From the NCBI GenBank assembly GCA_964442435.1, contig CAYTZG010000007.1, positions 48,026-112,025 on the forward strand: a DNA stretch of 64,000 nucleotides, given 5' to 3'. Made by a program: the position numbers and the translations under genes. Under the pieces are notes generated by a model. That model did not search any database, was not told the DNA's origin, and saw nothing but the letters and a program-made list of their open reading frames with translations. Shown here in pieces: positions 46,422 to 55,739 of this stretch. This stretch comes from CAMXAS01 sp964442435. Its GTDB lineage: Bacteria; Bacteroidota; Bacteroidia; Bacteroidales; P3. The first letter of the stretch is position 1, and every line of letters starts with the position of its first letter.

Positions 46422-46448
46422 AGCGGATTGCGCGCAGCGCAATCCGCT
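46422..46448 (+). other. Perfect 12-bp hairpin in the LRR-gene leader
   Basis: AGCGGATTGCGC (46422-46433), gca, GCGCAATCCGCT (46437-46448). The expected start site near 46419 would put this stem at the very 5' end of the message. No T run follows, so it is not a terminator. Confidence 0.75.
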
Positions 46449-46561
46449 GACGCGGAAAAATATAAGGTTTATGACGGCGCGGGCGTTTGACGCGTTTGGT
46501 ACGCGCTGATATAGTATACGTGTAAACAGTTAATAAAGCGTAACAATAAAAAACAAGTAGT

Positions 46562-49500
46562 ATGAAAAAAATGAATTTACGTTGGCGATGGCTGTTGGGG
46601 CTGTCGTTTATGAGCGTGCTCGGCTTGCCGGGCCAGGATGTGCGGGCGCAAGTGCGCGACGGCGTGGCTAAACCCGAGATTATGTTTGAGAAACCGGCTT
46701 TGGCGTCGGAGGGCGATTTTATGGCGCATCCCGAATGCCCGGTGATGGCGCAATTCGGTCAAACGGCACGGCGGGCGAAGTCCGCGGTATGCGATACGGT
46801 GCGCCTGGAGATTGGATGGTGGCTTTACGATGTGGAATTCCCTATTTACTTGGCGCTGTCGGGCGATGAAAACGCAAGCGGGGTCATTGAATGGGGCGAT
46901 GGCAAACAAACGCCTTGCTCGGTAGTTAAGGATGAGGATGGGGAAGCGACTTGGAAGACTTATGGGCATGCATATGAGACGACGGGCACTTACGAAATCG
47001 TCATCTACACCTCGTCGCCGGACATACAGATTGTTGGCGTTCATGTGGATACTTATGGCGCAGGTGACTATCGTTCATTGGTCAATCGGATAGATGTGCG
47101 GCGCAACCCGTCGTTGCAATGTCTGCTTTGCGAACCGAATCGTTTGGATTCGTTGGATGTGACGCAGAATCCGGCGTTGGTGCAATTGCAGTGTACTAAT
47201 TGTAATTTGAGCGCGTTGGATGTGTCGAAGAATGCGAAGCTGAAATTTTTGGAGTGCGCCGACAATAAGTTGACGGAATTGGTCTTGGGGCGGCAGGACT
47301 CCCTGGCTTATTTGTATTGCTACAATAACCGTTTGACGTCTTTGGCTTTGAATGGCTGTCCCGCTTTGACGGAATTGTATTGCTATAGCAATCGGTTGAC
47401 GTCGCTGGATGTGTCGAAGAATGCGAAACTGGAGGTGTTGAATGGCCATAGCAATCGGTTGACGTCGCTGGTCGTGACAAAGATGACCAATCTTGTAGCC
47501 TTGGTTTTGGTTAACAATCAGTTGACGTCCTTGGAAGTGTCGGAGAATAAGAAACTGCAAGAATTGTACTGCAACAATAACCAGTTGACGTCCTTAAACG
47601 TGTCGAAGAATGAGAAACTGCAAACGTTGTACTGCTACAACAACCGGTTGACGACCTTGGACGTGTCGCAAGATACGGCTTTGATACGGTTGAATTGTTA
47701 CGATAACCGGTTGACGTCCCTAAACGTGTCGAAGAATGAGAAACTGCAATATTTGTATTGCTACAATAACCGTTTGACGTCCTTGGACGTGTCGAAGGAT
47801 ACGGCTTTGTTGGATTTGTTCTGCTACGATAATCAATTGTCGTCCTTGGACGTGTCGAAGAATGAGAAACTGCAAACGTTGTACTGCGACAACAACCGGT
47901 TGACGTCCTTAAACGTGTCGAAGAAACTGCAATATTTGTATTGCGCCAATAATCGTTTGACGTCTTTGGACGTATCGAAGGATACGGCTTTGTTGTATTT
48001 GTTCTGCGACGAGAACCAGCTGTTGTCCTTGGACGTGTTGAAGAATGAGAAACTGCAACTGTTGTCCTGCTACCATAATCGGTTGACATCTTTGAACCTG
48101 ACGAAGAATCCCAATCTGAGGGGATTGCAGTGTAGTTACAACCAATTGGAATGGGCCACCCTGGATACGCTTTCGCAATTGGAATGCGGGCAATGTTATC
48201 TAACGCCTCAGTGGAAGGAAGTGTCCATGCCCATCAACGGGAAACTGGATTTAACCGCCTATATGACGTATAAAGGGCAAAAGACCGTATGCAATTTCAA
48301 CCAGATACCGGCCTCGGACTATACGTTTGCGGATGGCGGTTTGCAAATCAAACGCGCCGGCTACTATACCTTTACCCTATCCAATCCGGCCGTGATGCAA
48401 GGGGAGGATTCCATCTATATCAATTATGGCGTTTCCGTTTGGCCCGAAGTATCGGATACCCTGCGTTGGGTTTGGGAGGCGGAAGCCGGTCAATACATGG
48501 ATTTCGGTTTGGTCGCCACGTTGGAGGCACCGTTTATGATAAACTGGGGCGACGGAAAGGATACCGTGGTGGAGACTTCGTCCTATTGGGGGATAAACGA
48601 TAGACTCGGGCATCTTTATGCCAAGGCGGGTAAGTACGAAGTGAAGGTCTATGGCACCAACTCGCATTTCCTGCCAACGCAATTGTATTTGGGTAACCTA
48701 AAGGTGCAGTCGGTGGCGTTAGGCGATGCGCCGTCTTTGGTGGCTTTGGGTTGCTCCGAAAATCAACTGACGGCCTTGGACGTGACGAAGAATGAAAAAC
48801 TGGAATATTTGAATTGCTCCGATAATCAATTGACGGCCTTGGACGTGACGAAGAATGAAAAACTGGAATATTTGAATTGCTCCGATAATCAATTGACGGC
48901 CTTGGATGTATCGAAGAATGGGAAACTGCAGGACTTGTATTGCAGCCTTAATCGGTTGGCGTCCTTGGACGTGACGAAGAATACGGACTTGAAGTTTTTG
49001 GAATGTTTCGGCAATGAGTTGACGGCCTTGGATGTGGCTAAGAATGAAAAACTGGAAGCGTTGTATTGCTCCAATAATCGGTTGACGTCCTTGGCGATTA
49101 AGAATGAGAAATTGACGACATTGTATTGCTATAACAATCGGTTGACGTCGTTGGACGTGTCGAAGGATACGGCCTTGATGGGGTTGCAATGCTCCAATAA
49201 TAGGTTGTCGTCTTTGGACGTGTCGAAGAACGTGAAACTGGCAGCGTTGTATTGCGCCGATAACCGGTTGACGGTCTTGGATGTATCGAAGAATGTGCAA
49301 CTGACGGAATTGAACTGCTCCGATAATCGGTTGACGGTCTTGGATGTGTCGAAGAATGTGGCCTTGATGAGGTTGTATTGCGACAATAATCGTTTGACGT
49401 CCTTGGATTTGAGTGCACTGGAATCTTTGTCTTATCCCAGTGCGTGGGGCAATTTCCGCGAAGTGACGCTGGACGCGCAGCGGTCAATCGCATTGTCGGC

Positions 49501-50749
49501 GCTGCCGGGTTTGGATGCGCAAAAGATGACGTACATTTTCGGCGGTCACTTGGATGAGGCGGGCACGCACCTGATTTTCGAGTTGGATACGGTGAACTAT
49601 GAGTATGAGACCGGTTTAGGTACGGTATACTTCCGTTTGCTGGCCGCCAAGCCGGGTGAAAAGCAAATACCGTTGACGGCCGAGTTTTTCCCGGATGAGA
49701 TTTTCCGCGCCTATGTGGCGGTTTATGACAAGGATGGCAACGATTCGCTCAGTACCTACGAACGGGGTGTTGTAACGTACATCGGAGTGCAAGGGGTTGA
49801 AAATTGGTCGCGCGGCATCAAACGTTTGGACGGCCTGCGGTATTTTGAGAATTTGGAGCGGTTGGATTGCAGTTATAATGATTTGACGTCCTTGGAGGTG
49901 CCCGGGAATTTGGCGTTGTGGGAATTGAATTGCAGTCATAACCAATTGGCGTCCTTGGATGTGTCGAAGGATACGGTGTTGATGTATTTGTACTGCAAGA
50001 ATAACCGGTTGACGTCCTTGGATGTGTCGAAGGATACGGCGTTGATGGGTTTGGATTGCAGTCATAACTTGTTGACGTCCTTGGATGTGTCGAAAAATAT
50101 CTGGCTGACGTCCTTATATTGTGCAGAAAACCGGATGCCGTTGTCGGTGATTGCCGACATCCAGACGGATTCCCTGTCTTTGCTTGAGAAAGTATGTACG
50201 CCGCAATACATTCCGGTGGAACTTGACCTCGAACAGGAAGAGACCTTGGATTTGACGTCGGAGATGCGCATCAAAGGCATGGCGACGGGTGTGGATTTCA
50301 ATACGATTCCGGCCTCGGCTTACACGTTTGCGGACGGTATACTGCAGTTTAAGCGGGATGGAACCTATCGAATCCGGTTGACGAATGATTCGGTAAAGAG
50401 TACGGCCGCTTATTGGTATAACGGCGAATACGAATACGTTGAAGATACCGTAAAGGTCTTCTACGACATTACGGTAAAGCCCCTTCCGCCGGTTGACCCG
50501 GTAGATCCTGATGATCCCGATGATCCTGACCATCCGGCCATCGAAGGCATCGCAGAGGCGGCTCCGTTCGCCTATGTGCAGGGTCACACGGTTTATCTGG
50601 CCGATGGCCTTGGCGAAGTGGAGGCGTTTACGGCAATAGGCCAGCGGGTATACCGTGGTTATGACCGCGCGATTACACTGCCGCGCCCCGGTGTGTACGT
50701 CCTGCGCGTGGTGACCGACGGTCGCCGTTGCAAGGTTATCGTGCGGTAA
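46562..50749 (+). CDS. Large leucine-rich-repeat surface protein with T9SS sorting domain
   Basis: 1395 residues. Signal peptide ending near DVRAQ; two PKD-like segments (VIEWGDGKQTPC near 115; MINWGDGKDTVVET near 660) and three arrays of 21-residue LRRs. Array 1 has about 17 units (47065-48200), array 2 about 11 (48730-49440), array 3 four to five (49840-50150), consensus LxxLYCxNNRLTSLDVSKN, one of two classes common in Bacteroidetes. A DPDDPDDPDHP linker near residue 1320 leads to a C-terminal domain (GVYVLRVVTDGRRCKVIVR) of the T9SS type-A class. It should be exported by T9SS and attached at the surface; binding of host or neighbour molecules is a guess. Two 63-bp units at 48771-48896 are identical. 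Confidence 0.92.
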   Translation: MKKMNLRWRWLLGLSFMSVLGLPGQDVRAQVRDGVAKPEIMFEKPALASEGDFMAHPECPVMAQFGQTARRAKSAVCDTVRLEIGWWLYDVEFPIYLALSGDENASGVIEWGDGKQTPCSVVKDEDGEATWKTYGHAYETTGTYEIVIYTSSPDIQIVGVHVDTYGAGDYRSLVNRIDVRRNPSLQCLLCEPNRLDSLDVTQNPALVQLQCTNCNLSALDVSKNAKLKFLECADNKLTELVLGRQDSLAYLYCYNNRLTSLALNGCPALTELYCYSNRLTSLDVSKNAKLEVLNGHSNRLTSLVVTKMTNLVALVLVNNQLTSLEVSENKKLQELYCNNNQLTSLNVSKNEKLQTLYCYNNRLTTLDVSQDTALIRLNCYDNRLTSLNVSKNEKLQYLYCYNNRLTSLDVSKDTALLDLFCYDNQLSSLDVSKNEKLQTLYCDNNRLTSLNVSKKLQYLYCANNRLTSLDVSKDTALLYLFCDENQLLSLDVLKNEKLQLLSCYHNRLTSLNLTKNPNLRGLQCSYNQLEWATLDTLSQLECGQCYLTPQWKEVSMPINGKLDLTAYMTYKGQKTVCNFNQIPASDYTFADGGLQIKRAGYYTFTLSNPAVMQGEDSIYINYGVSVWPEVSDTLRWVWEAEAGQYMDFGLVATLEAPFMINWGDGKDTVVETSSYWGINDRLGHLYAKAGKYEVKVYGTNSHFLPTQLYLGNLKVQSVALGDAPSLVALGCSENQLTALDVTKNEKLEYLNCSDNQLTALDVTKNEKLEYLNCSDNQLTALDVSKNGKLQDLYCSLNRLASLDVTKNTDLKFLECFGNELTALDVAKNEKLEALYCSNNRLTSLAIKNEKLTTLYCYNNRLTSLDVSKDTALMGLQCSNNRLSSLDVSKNVKLAALYCADNRLTVLDVSKNVQLTELNCSDNRLTVLDVSKNVALMRLYCDNNRLTSLDLSALESLSYPSAWGNFREVTLDAQRSIALSALPGLDAQKMTYIFGGHLDEAGTHLIFELDTVNYEYETGLGTVYFRLLAAKPGEKQIPLTAEFFPDEIFRAYVAVYDKDGNDSLSTYERGVVTYIGVQGVENWSRGIKRLDGLRYFENLERLDCSYNDLTSLEVPGNLALWELNCSHNQLASLDVSKDTVLMYLYCKNNRLTSLDVSKDTALMGLDCSHNLLTSLDVSKNIWLTSLYCAENRMPLSVIADIQTDSLSLLEKVCTPQYIPVELDLEQEETLDLTSEMRIKGMATGVDFNTIPASAYTFADGILQFKRDGTYRIRLTNDSVKSTAAYWYNGEYEYVEDTVKVFYDITVKPLPPVDPVDPDDPDDPDHPAIEGIAEAAPFAYVQGHTVYLADGLGEVEAFTAIGQRVYRGYDRAITLPRPGVYVLRVVTDGRRCKVIVR
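48771..48896 (+). repeat. Two identical 63-bp LRR units
   Basis: 48771-48833 and 48834-48896 are the same 63 bases (one LRR), while neighbouring units differ at many sites. Points to a recent unequal-crossover duplication. Confidence 0.9.
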
Positions 50750-50850
50750 CGTGCTATCGCCCCGGCTTTGACCGGGGACGGATGCGCGATGCGTTTGCCC
50801 GATGCGTCGCGCGTCTGTAAAGTTATGGGTTAATTTACGGGCGTAAGCGG

Positions 50851-50880
50851 ACGGCGGTTCTTCGGGGCCGCCGTTTCGCA
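50851..50880. terminator. Terminator between the LRR and T9SS-B genes
   Basis: ACGGCGG (50851-50857) and CCGCCGT (50868-50874) form a stem between the two converging genes, with T-rich sequence to the right. A second small stem, CCCCGG/CCGGGG, lies at about 50761-50777. Confidence 0.6.
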
Positions 50881-50895
50881 TTTTAGGAAGCCGGA

Positions 50896-53800
50896 TTATC
50901 GAATCAGCACGATGCGGCCGGTGGCGGATACGTCGCGGCCATCGCGGCGCACGGAGGCCCGGCATTGATAGACATACACGCCGGCGGGGCATTCGCGGCC
51001 CCGGAACGTGCCGTCCCACGTCTCGTTGAGGTCGGTGCTGTGAAACACGATGTGGTTGTTGCGGTCAAAAACCGTCAACTCATAATAGAGGTCTTCGGGC
51101 AAGGCCATCGAGATTTGGCCGAAGCGGTCGTTGAGGCGGTTGCCGTTGGGCGTAAAGGCCGAAGCGAAATACAGGCTGCCGCAGAACACGCGGTCGATAA
51201 GGCTGGAGGCCGTATCGGCGCAACCGTTGCGCGTCACTTCCACCCAAACGGGGCCGCTGCCCGTAAAGCCCTGTTGGGGCGCGGTGCCCACGGCGGAAGC
51301 GTGTGCGGTATCATACCAAGCGTAGGCATCGTAGTGATCGGGCAGGTAAAAGACGCATTCCTCGCCACGGCAGACCAGCGTGTCGGCGGGCAGGCTGAAA
51401 ACGGGCAGCGGCCTTTCCTCCACCTCCACGGCTATCGTGCCCAAGCAGCCGTTGGCCACCAGCGATGCGGTGTATATGCCGTCTTTCTCAATGCGGACGG
51501 CGGTGGCAAGTTGGCCGGCGCCGGGAAACGGCTGCAAACCGTTTTGCCAGGTATAGAGGCCGTCGGGATAGTCGGGGTTGAACGCATCCAGTATCAGTTG
51601 GCGGCCCTCGCACAGGAACGTGTCGGCGGGCAGGCCGGGGTAGGGAATCGGGAACACGGTCACATACAGGCTGTCCAGCAGGCGGCAGTCGCCGTAGGTC
51701 AGGCGCATGGCGTAGTAGCCGGCGTCGTCGGGCCGCAGCGAGTCAAGCCGGAGCGTTACCGTTTCGGCCGGCTCGCAGGTGGCAAGCGGCCGTCCGTCGG
51801 GCGCGAACCAGACGAAGCCGGTTCGGGCGCCGTACACGCTTTGCGCGTCATTTTCGTAGAACAGTTGCAGGCTCTCGTGCTCGCAAAGCGTGTCGGTGCC
51901 CTGCAGCCTGCGGTTCGGCACGGGGTGGAGCCGCAGCCGGTAGGTTTGAGTATCGACACAGTAGGCACGGTAAGAAACGCGCGTATATACGCCCGTGTCG
52001 GCCATCTGCAACGGCGTCCACCGCAGGCTGTCGCGCCCCACTTCCACGGCCTCGGCTTCCCCCGTTGGCCCGTTGAAATACCACGCGATACGGGTTTGCG
52101 AGTCCCCCGTAAACGGCAACACCGCGTCGGTGTGCCAGCAGAGCGTGTCGGTGGTCTGCGTCAGACGCGGGGCGTACAGCAAAACGTCAAACGTGTCGCG
52201 CGAGCTGCAACCGGTGGCGTGGTCGGTTCCATTTATATATACTATTGTGTCGCGTGCCGTCAGCAGGAAATAGCGCGCCGGGTCGTTCGGGTCGGTCCGT
52301 CCGTTGCCCTCCCAAACATATGCGTCCGCGCCGCTCATTTCCAAGACGCCTTCCACGCCGGCGTGCAGGCAGAACGGCATTGCGGGTTGCAGTTGCGGCG
52401 GCCGGTAATTGTATATGCCTGTATCGGCGCGCCCCCAGCAGCCGTTCGCGCCTTGTATCTGATAAACCAATGTCAGCGTGTCGTAGGTGGGCGCATAGGG
52501 CGGCTCTACGGCTTCGCCCTGCAGAAACCACTGTCCCGTTCCGTTTGTGGCGGGTTCACCCGAAAGTACGACCCGGGGGTTCAATTCCTCCGGATAGCAG
52601 GTGTAGAGGTCTAAAAATGCGATTTCGGGTTTTGGAAGCCGCGCGGCCTTGAACATGGCCGTTTGAGGCGGAAGCGGACAGGCCGTGAACGCCACCACGG
52701 TATAGCGCACGCTGTCGGCGTCCACGCGGTCAAAAATCGTGCGGTCGTGATGTATGCCCGCAAAAAGCGTATCATCCGCCGTGTCCCAACCGCTGCCCGC
52801 GTGCCACCGCCGTTTGAGCCAGTTCAGACGGCCGTTGGTGGCTACGTCCAGTTGTAGGCTGTCTAACGGACAAACCGACGTAAACGGCGGCGGGGAGGTT
52901 AGATACACGTCGTTTTCGGCAAAAATCAGGATGGCGTTCGCAATTTCATTGCCGTGGTCGCACGTGTACTTCATGCGGGCGATGGCCGAAACCGTTTGGT
53001 TGGCGCTCACATTCGGCAGAAGCAAGTTGTTGGGGCTGATGATTTCCTCCACCACGCTGCGGTCGATATAAGGCGCCAAATCCACGCTGCTTCCGGCACA
53101 TACATACAGCGTGTCTTGCGTAAAGATTTTAGGGTTTTCGATGGCGGCTATTTTCAACGTATCACGGTAAGTCAGCACCGTATCGTTGACGGTATAGGAA
53201 ACCGTATAGGGATAAAGGGCGGGCTGTTGGACTTCCGTTCCGTAAACCAGACGGGGGCGTCTCGAATTGGGATAGGAGGGGTAGAGGTAATCCTCAATGC
53301 CGGCGCCTACCGGCCATACCTCCGACGCGGGTTCTTCCCATTCGGCCCCGGTCAATTCGTATTTATAGAAATCCGCATAGATATACCAATGGATGTCGTC
53401 GCCCACGCAGCACGAGTCGCGGTAAATCTCGAAGCGGGGGGCGCAGGCCGGGTCAACGATGAAGGCCGAAACGGGCAGGCGGGGTTGAATCGTGCGGATG
53501 CTGTCGCCTTCGTTATAGGTGATTTCAAGCGCGAAAGCCGAGGGTTCGTAGAGTGTGAAAAGGCTGTTCCATTGGGCGACGTACCCGGCGGGGGCTATCA
53601 GCATCGTGTCGCGGGTTTGCCGGCCTTTTGGCGCGTTGAGCCAGTGTACCTGAATTTTGTCGGGGTCGGTCGATGGGTTGATGAAATTGACAAGGGTCTG
53701 AAGTTCGGAACCGGGGCATGAAAGGCATCCCGACCGGCAATCGGGGTTCAATTCGTTGTTGGCGATGGGCGGGCACGTGCGCAAGTCTATTTCATAATAA

Positions 53801-55641
53801 AACGTATCGCGAAAAGTCTCCAGCGTTTCGGTGTCGTGGTAGTAGCCGAAAAAGACGACGGTGTCGAATTGCCGTCCGTCCGCTTCCCTGTCGGGCGAGG
53901 CGAAGTAGGGACGGAACGCACAGGAGAAATTCTGTCGGTCGGTGGCGGTAAAAGTTGTATCGACGATGAAACCCGAACGTGCGATTTTGAGCGAATCAAT
54001 GGCCTGATAGTGCATATAGGCGATATACTGAAGCTGTTGTTCCGTGCCCGCGCAAAGGCGGCCGTCAGAACTGAATTCACCGCTTTCGAAGAAATTGGGA
54101 TAGCAGATATAAGATTCCGTCAACTCTATGGTTTTGGTAATGGTGTCGGCGAAATGGCAGTCGTCTATATCGCGGCTGATGGCCACGCGGAGCGTCAGGC
54201 GTTCGTAACGGTCGATATTCGGGTCTATTTTGGTGCGGACGGTGTTGACGGTTTGAAAATTGATGACGTCAGGCCGGCGGTTCACGATTTGGAACGAGTC
54301 GGCCGGAATGCCGTCGAACCATACGGTATCGATTTGCAGGTCGGGATAAATGGCGTCTATTTCCAACAGGGCCATCGTGCGGTCGCAGTATTGGTAACCG
54401 AAATAAAGCCATTCGTTTTCCCAGTTGATGGTGCCCGTTTGTTCCGCGTGCCGGCCTGGAATCGTGGGCGCGTCTTGGCTGTAGGGACATACAATCGTAT
54501 AATCGGCACTGTAAAGATATTGCAGGGTTTCCGACTCATCCGGCAGGTCGCGCGGTTTGTCGTAGGCGCGCAGGAATCGGGTCGGCGCTTGTATATAGTC
54601 GTCCGCACGGGGTATGATGACCATTGAATCTACGACTTCCAAACCGTCCCATGCCGGCTGTACCTCAAAGCCCGTCGCATCGTACCGGATGTGCGCGCTG
54701 TCAACGGGGGCATAGAGATAGACGGGCGACCATTCGCAAGGACGGAGCCATACGGCAGTGGTGGCGTAGGGTTCGCAGGTCAAACCGGTCACATAGAGAT
54801 ACGATACCTTGTTGACGGTGGTTTCTATCGTGCCGCAGGCATCGGTTTTGGTCAGCGTGAATTGCAATTCGCAACCGAAGTGGTTATACCCCGGTTTTAT
54901 GACTTGCTCGCCGGTCAGGCCGTTGTCCCAAATCAATTCGGTTCTTGTAATGGCGCCCTCCAACGGTTGGGGCCGCCAACTCTGCCAGTCCGGCAACTCG
55001 AACGTACAGGACGTGCACGTTTGGTAGGCGGGCGGGTCAAGGATGATGTCGGGATGGTTGAAACTCGGCGGCGGAATGAGCGTGAACGCGCGGGTTTCTT
55101 CGGTGGGCTCGCAGTAGTTGTTCGTGGCGCGGATGAACAGCGTGCAGGATTCGGTGGGGATGAACGAAAAGGTCATGCCGGTTACCGTTTCCTCGCCCGT
55201 GGAAAGCGTCCAGCGGATATCGCCGTCCACGTCGGCCATGCTGTCCACGCGGTAAGTGATTTCCGTGCCGGGGCAGACCTCGCCCGCCGGCACGTTGCCA
55301 ACTATGCGGAAGAACGGTTTATGCCATACCGTGACGGTGGTTGTGGCGGTTAGAAGCCCGTCTTGCCCGCTCAGCGTATAGGAAAGCGTGTAAAGGGTGG
55401 TGACCTGCGGGCTGACGGTGCCGTTGAAATTGACGTTCTCGCCTTGGTCGGACTGTACCGACACCACGGTTACGTCTGTGGACAGGCGGCGGAACAGTTG
55501 GCCGTCCACGGTCAGCGTGGTGCCCGCGCAGATGGTCTGCGGCACGGTTTCCACCTCCTGCGCCCGTCCGCAAAAGGGAAAGGCCAAAAAGACCGTCAGC
55601 ATCCAGCTTACGATCAGCCTTTCGGCTTGGCGGTATGACAC
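50896..55641 (-). CDS. Very large secreted protein with T9SS type-B (gliding-motility-like) sorting domain
   Basis: About 1581 residues from GTG at 55641; a TTG at 55653 is also possible, and the ATG at 55785 lies upstream of the promoter. After a signal peptide (SWMLTVFLAFPFCGRAQ) comes a long chain of beta-rich, Cys-containing segments, many with the motif DTLCxHE or VCRGEE and VTGxxxxPY typical of large Bacteroidetes adhesin-like proteins. The C-terminus is a CHU_C domain: FASAFTPNGNRLNDRFGQIS, YELTVFDRNNHIVFHS, WDGTFRGRECPAGVYVYQCR. Cargo of T9SS; likely surface or released. No enzymatic domain seen. Confidence 0.88.
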   Translation of the reverse strand: MSYRQAERLIVSWMLTVFLAFPFCGRAQEVETVPQTICAGTTLTVDGQLFRRLSTDVTVVSVQSDQGENVNFNGTVSPQVTTLYTLSYTLSGQDGLLTATTTVTVWHKPFFRIVGNVPAGEVCPGTEITYRVDSMADVDGDIRWTLSTGEETVTGMTFSFIPTESCTLFIRATNNYCEPTEETRAFTLIPPPSFNHPDIILDPPAYQTCTSCTFELPDWQSWRPQPLEGAITRTELIWDNGLTGEQVIKPGYNHFGCELQFTLTKTDACGTIETTVNKVSYLYVTGLTCEPYATTAVWLRPCEWSPVYLYAPVDSAHIRYDATGFEVQPAWDGLEVVDSMVIIPRADDYIQAPTRFLRAYDKPRDLPDESETLQYLYSADYTIVCPYSQDAPTIPGRHAEQTGTINWENEWLYFGYQYCDRTMALLEIDAIYPDLQIDTVWFDGIPADSFQIVNRRPDVINFQTVNTVRTKIDPNIDRYERLTLRVAISRDIDDCHFADTITKTIELTESYICYPNFFESGEFSSDGRLCAGTEQQLQYIAYMHYQAIDSLKIARSGFIVDTTFTATDRQNFSCAFRPYFASPDREADGRQFDTVVFFGYYHDTETLETFRDTFYYEIDLRTCPPIANNELNPDCRSGCLSCPGSELQTLVNFINPSTDPDKIQVHWLNAPKGRQTRDTMLIAPAGYVAQWNSLFTLYEPSAFALEITYNEGDSIRTIQPRLPVSAFIVDPACAPRFEIYRDSCCVGDDIHWYIYADFYKYELTGAEWEEPASEVWPVGAGIEDYLYPSYPNSRRPRLVYGTEVQQPALYPYTVSYTVNDTVLTYRDTLKIAAIENPKIFTQDTLYVCAGSSVDLAPYIDRSVVEEIISPNNLLLPNVSANQTVSAIARMKYTCDHGNEIANAILIFAENDVYLTSPPPFTSVCPLDSLQLDVATNGRLNWLKRRWHAGSGWDTADDTLFAGIHHDRTIFDRVDADSVRYTVVAFTACPLPPQTAMFKAARLPKPEIAFLDLYTCYPEELNPRVVLSGEPATNGTGQWFLQGEAVEPPYAPTYDTLTLVYQIQGANGCWGRADTGIYNYRPPQLQPAMPFCLHAGVEGVLEMSGADAYVWEGNGRTDPNDPARYFLLTARDTIVYINGTDHATGCSSRDTFDVLLYAPRLTQTTDTLCWHTDAVLPFTGDSQTRIAWYFNGPTGEAEAVEVGRDSLRWTPLQMADTGVYTRVSYRAYCVDTQTYRLRLHPVPNRRLQGTDTLCEHESLQLFYENDAQSVYGARTGFVWFAPDGRPLATCEPAETVTLRLDSLRPDDAGYYAMRLTYGDCRLLDSLYVTVFPIPYPGLPADTFLCEGRQLILDAFNPDYPDGLYTWQNGLQPFPGAGQLATAVRIEKDGIYTASLVANGCLGTIAVEVEERPLPVFSLPADTLVCRGEECVFYLPDHYDAYAWYDTAHASAVGTAPQQGFTGSGPVWVEVTRNGCADTASSLIDRVFCGSLYFASAFTPNGNRLNDRFGQISMALPEDLYYELTVFDRNNHIVFHSTDLNETWDGTFRGRECPAGVYVYQCRASVRRDGRDVSATGRIVLIR

Positions 55642-55657
55642 GGCGGCTTTCAAGAAC

Positions 55658-55682
55658 TTGTGGACTTCAGTCCACAAAGATA
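55658..55682 (-). promoter_or_regulatory. Promoter of the type-B cargo gene with overlapping palindrome
   Basis: TATCTTTG on the minus strand at 55675-55682. A palindrome, TGTGGACT (55659-55666), tc, AGTCCACA (55669-55676), overlaps the end of this element and the expected start site near 55668, so it may be an operator or a 5' hairpin. Confidence 0.6.
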
Positions 55683-55726
55683 GTGTAAATTGAGTGTAAA
55701 AGCACCAAACTCTCGCAAAAAAAACG

Positions 55727-55734
55727 TTACTTTG
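55727..55734 (+). promoter_or_regulatory. -7 element of the prenyltransferase gene
   Basis: TTACTTTG ends 5 nt before the ATG at 55740, which would make the transcript leaderless. One mismatch to TAnnTTTG. Confidence 0.5.
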
Positions 55735-55739
55735 CAGGC

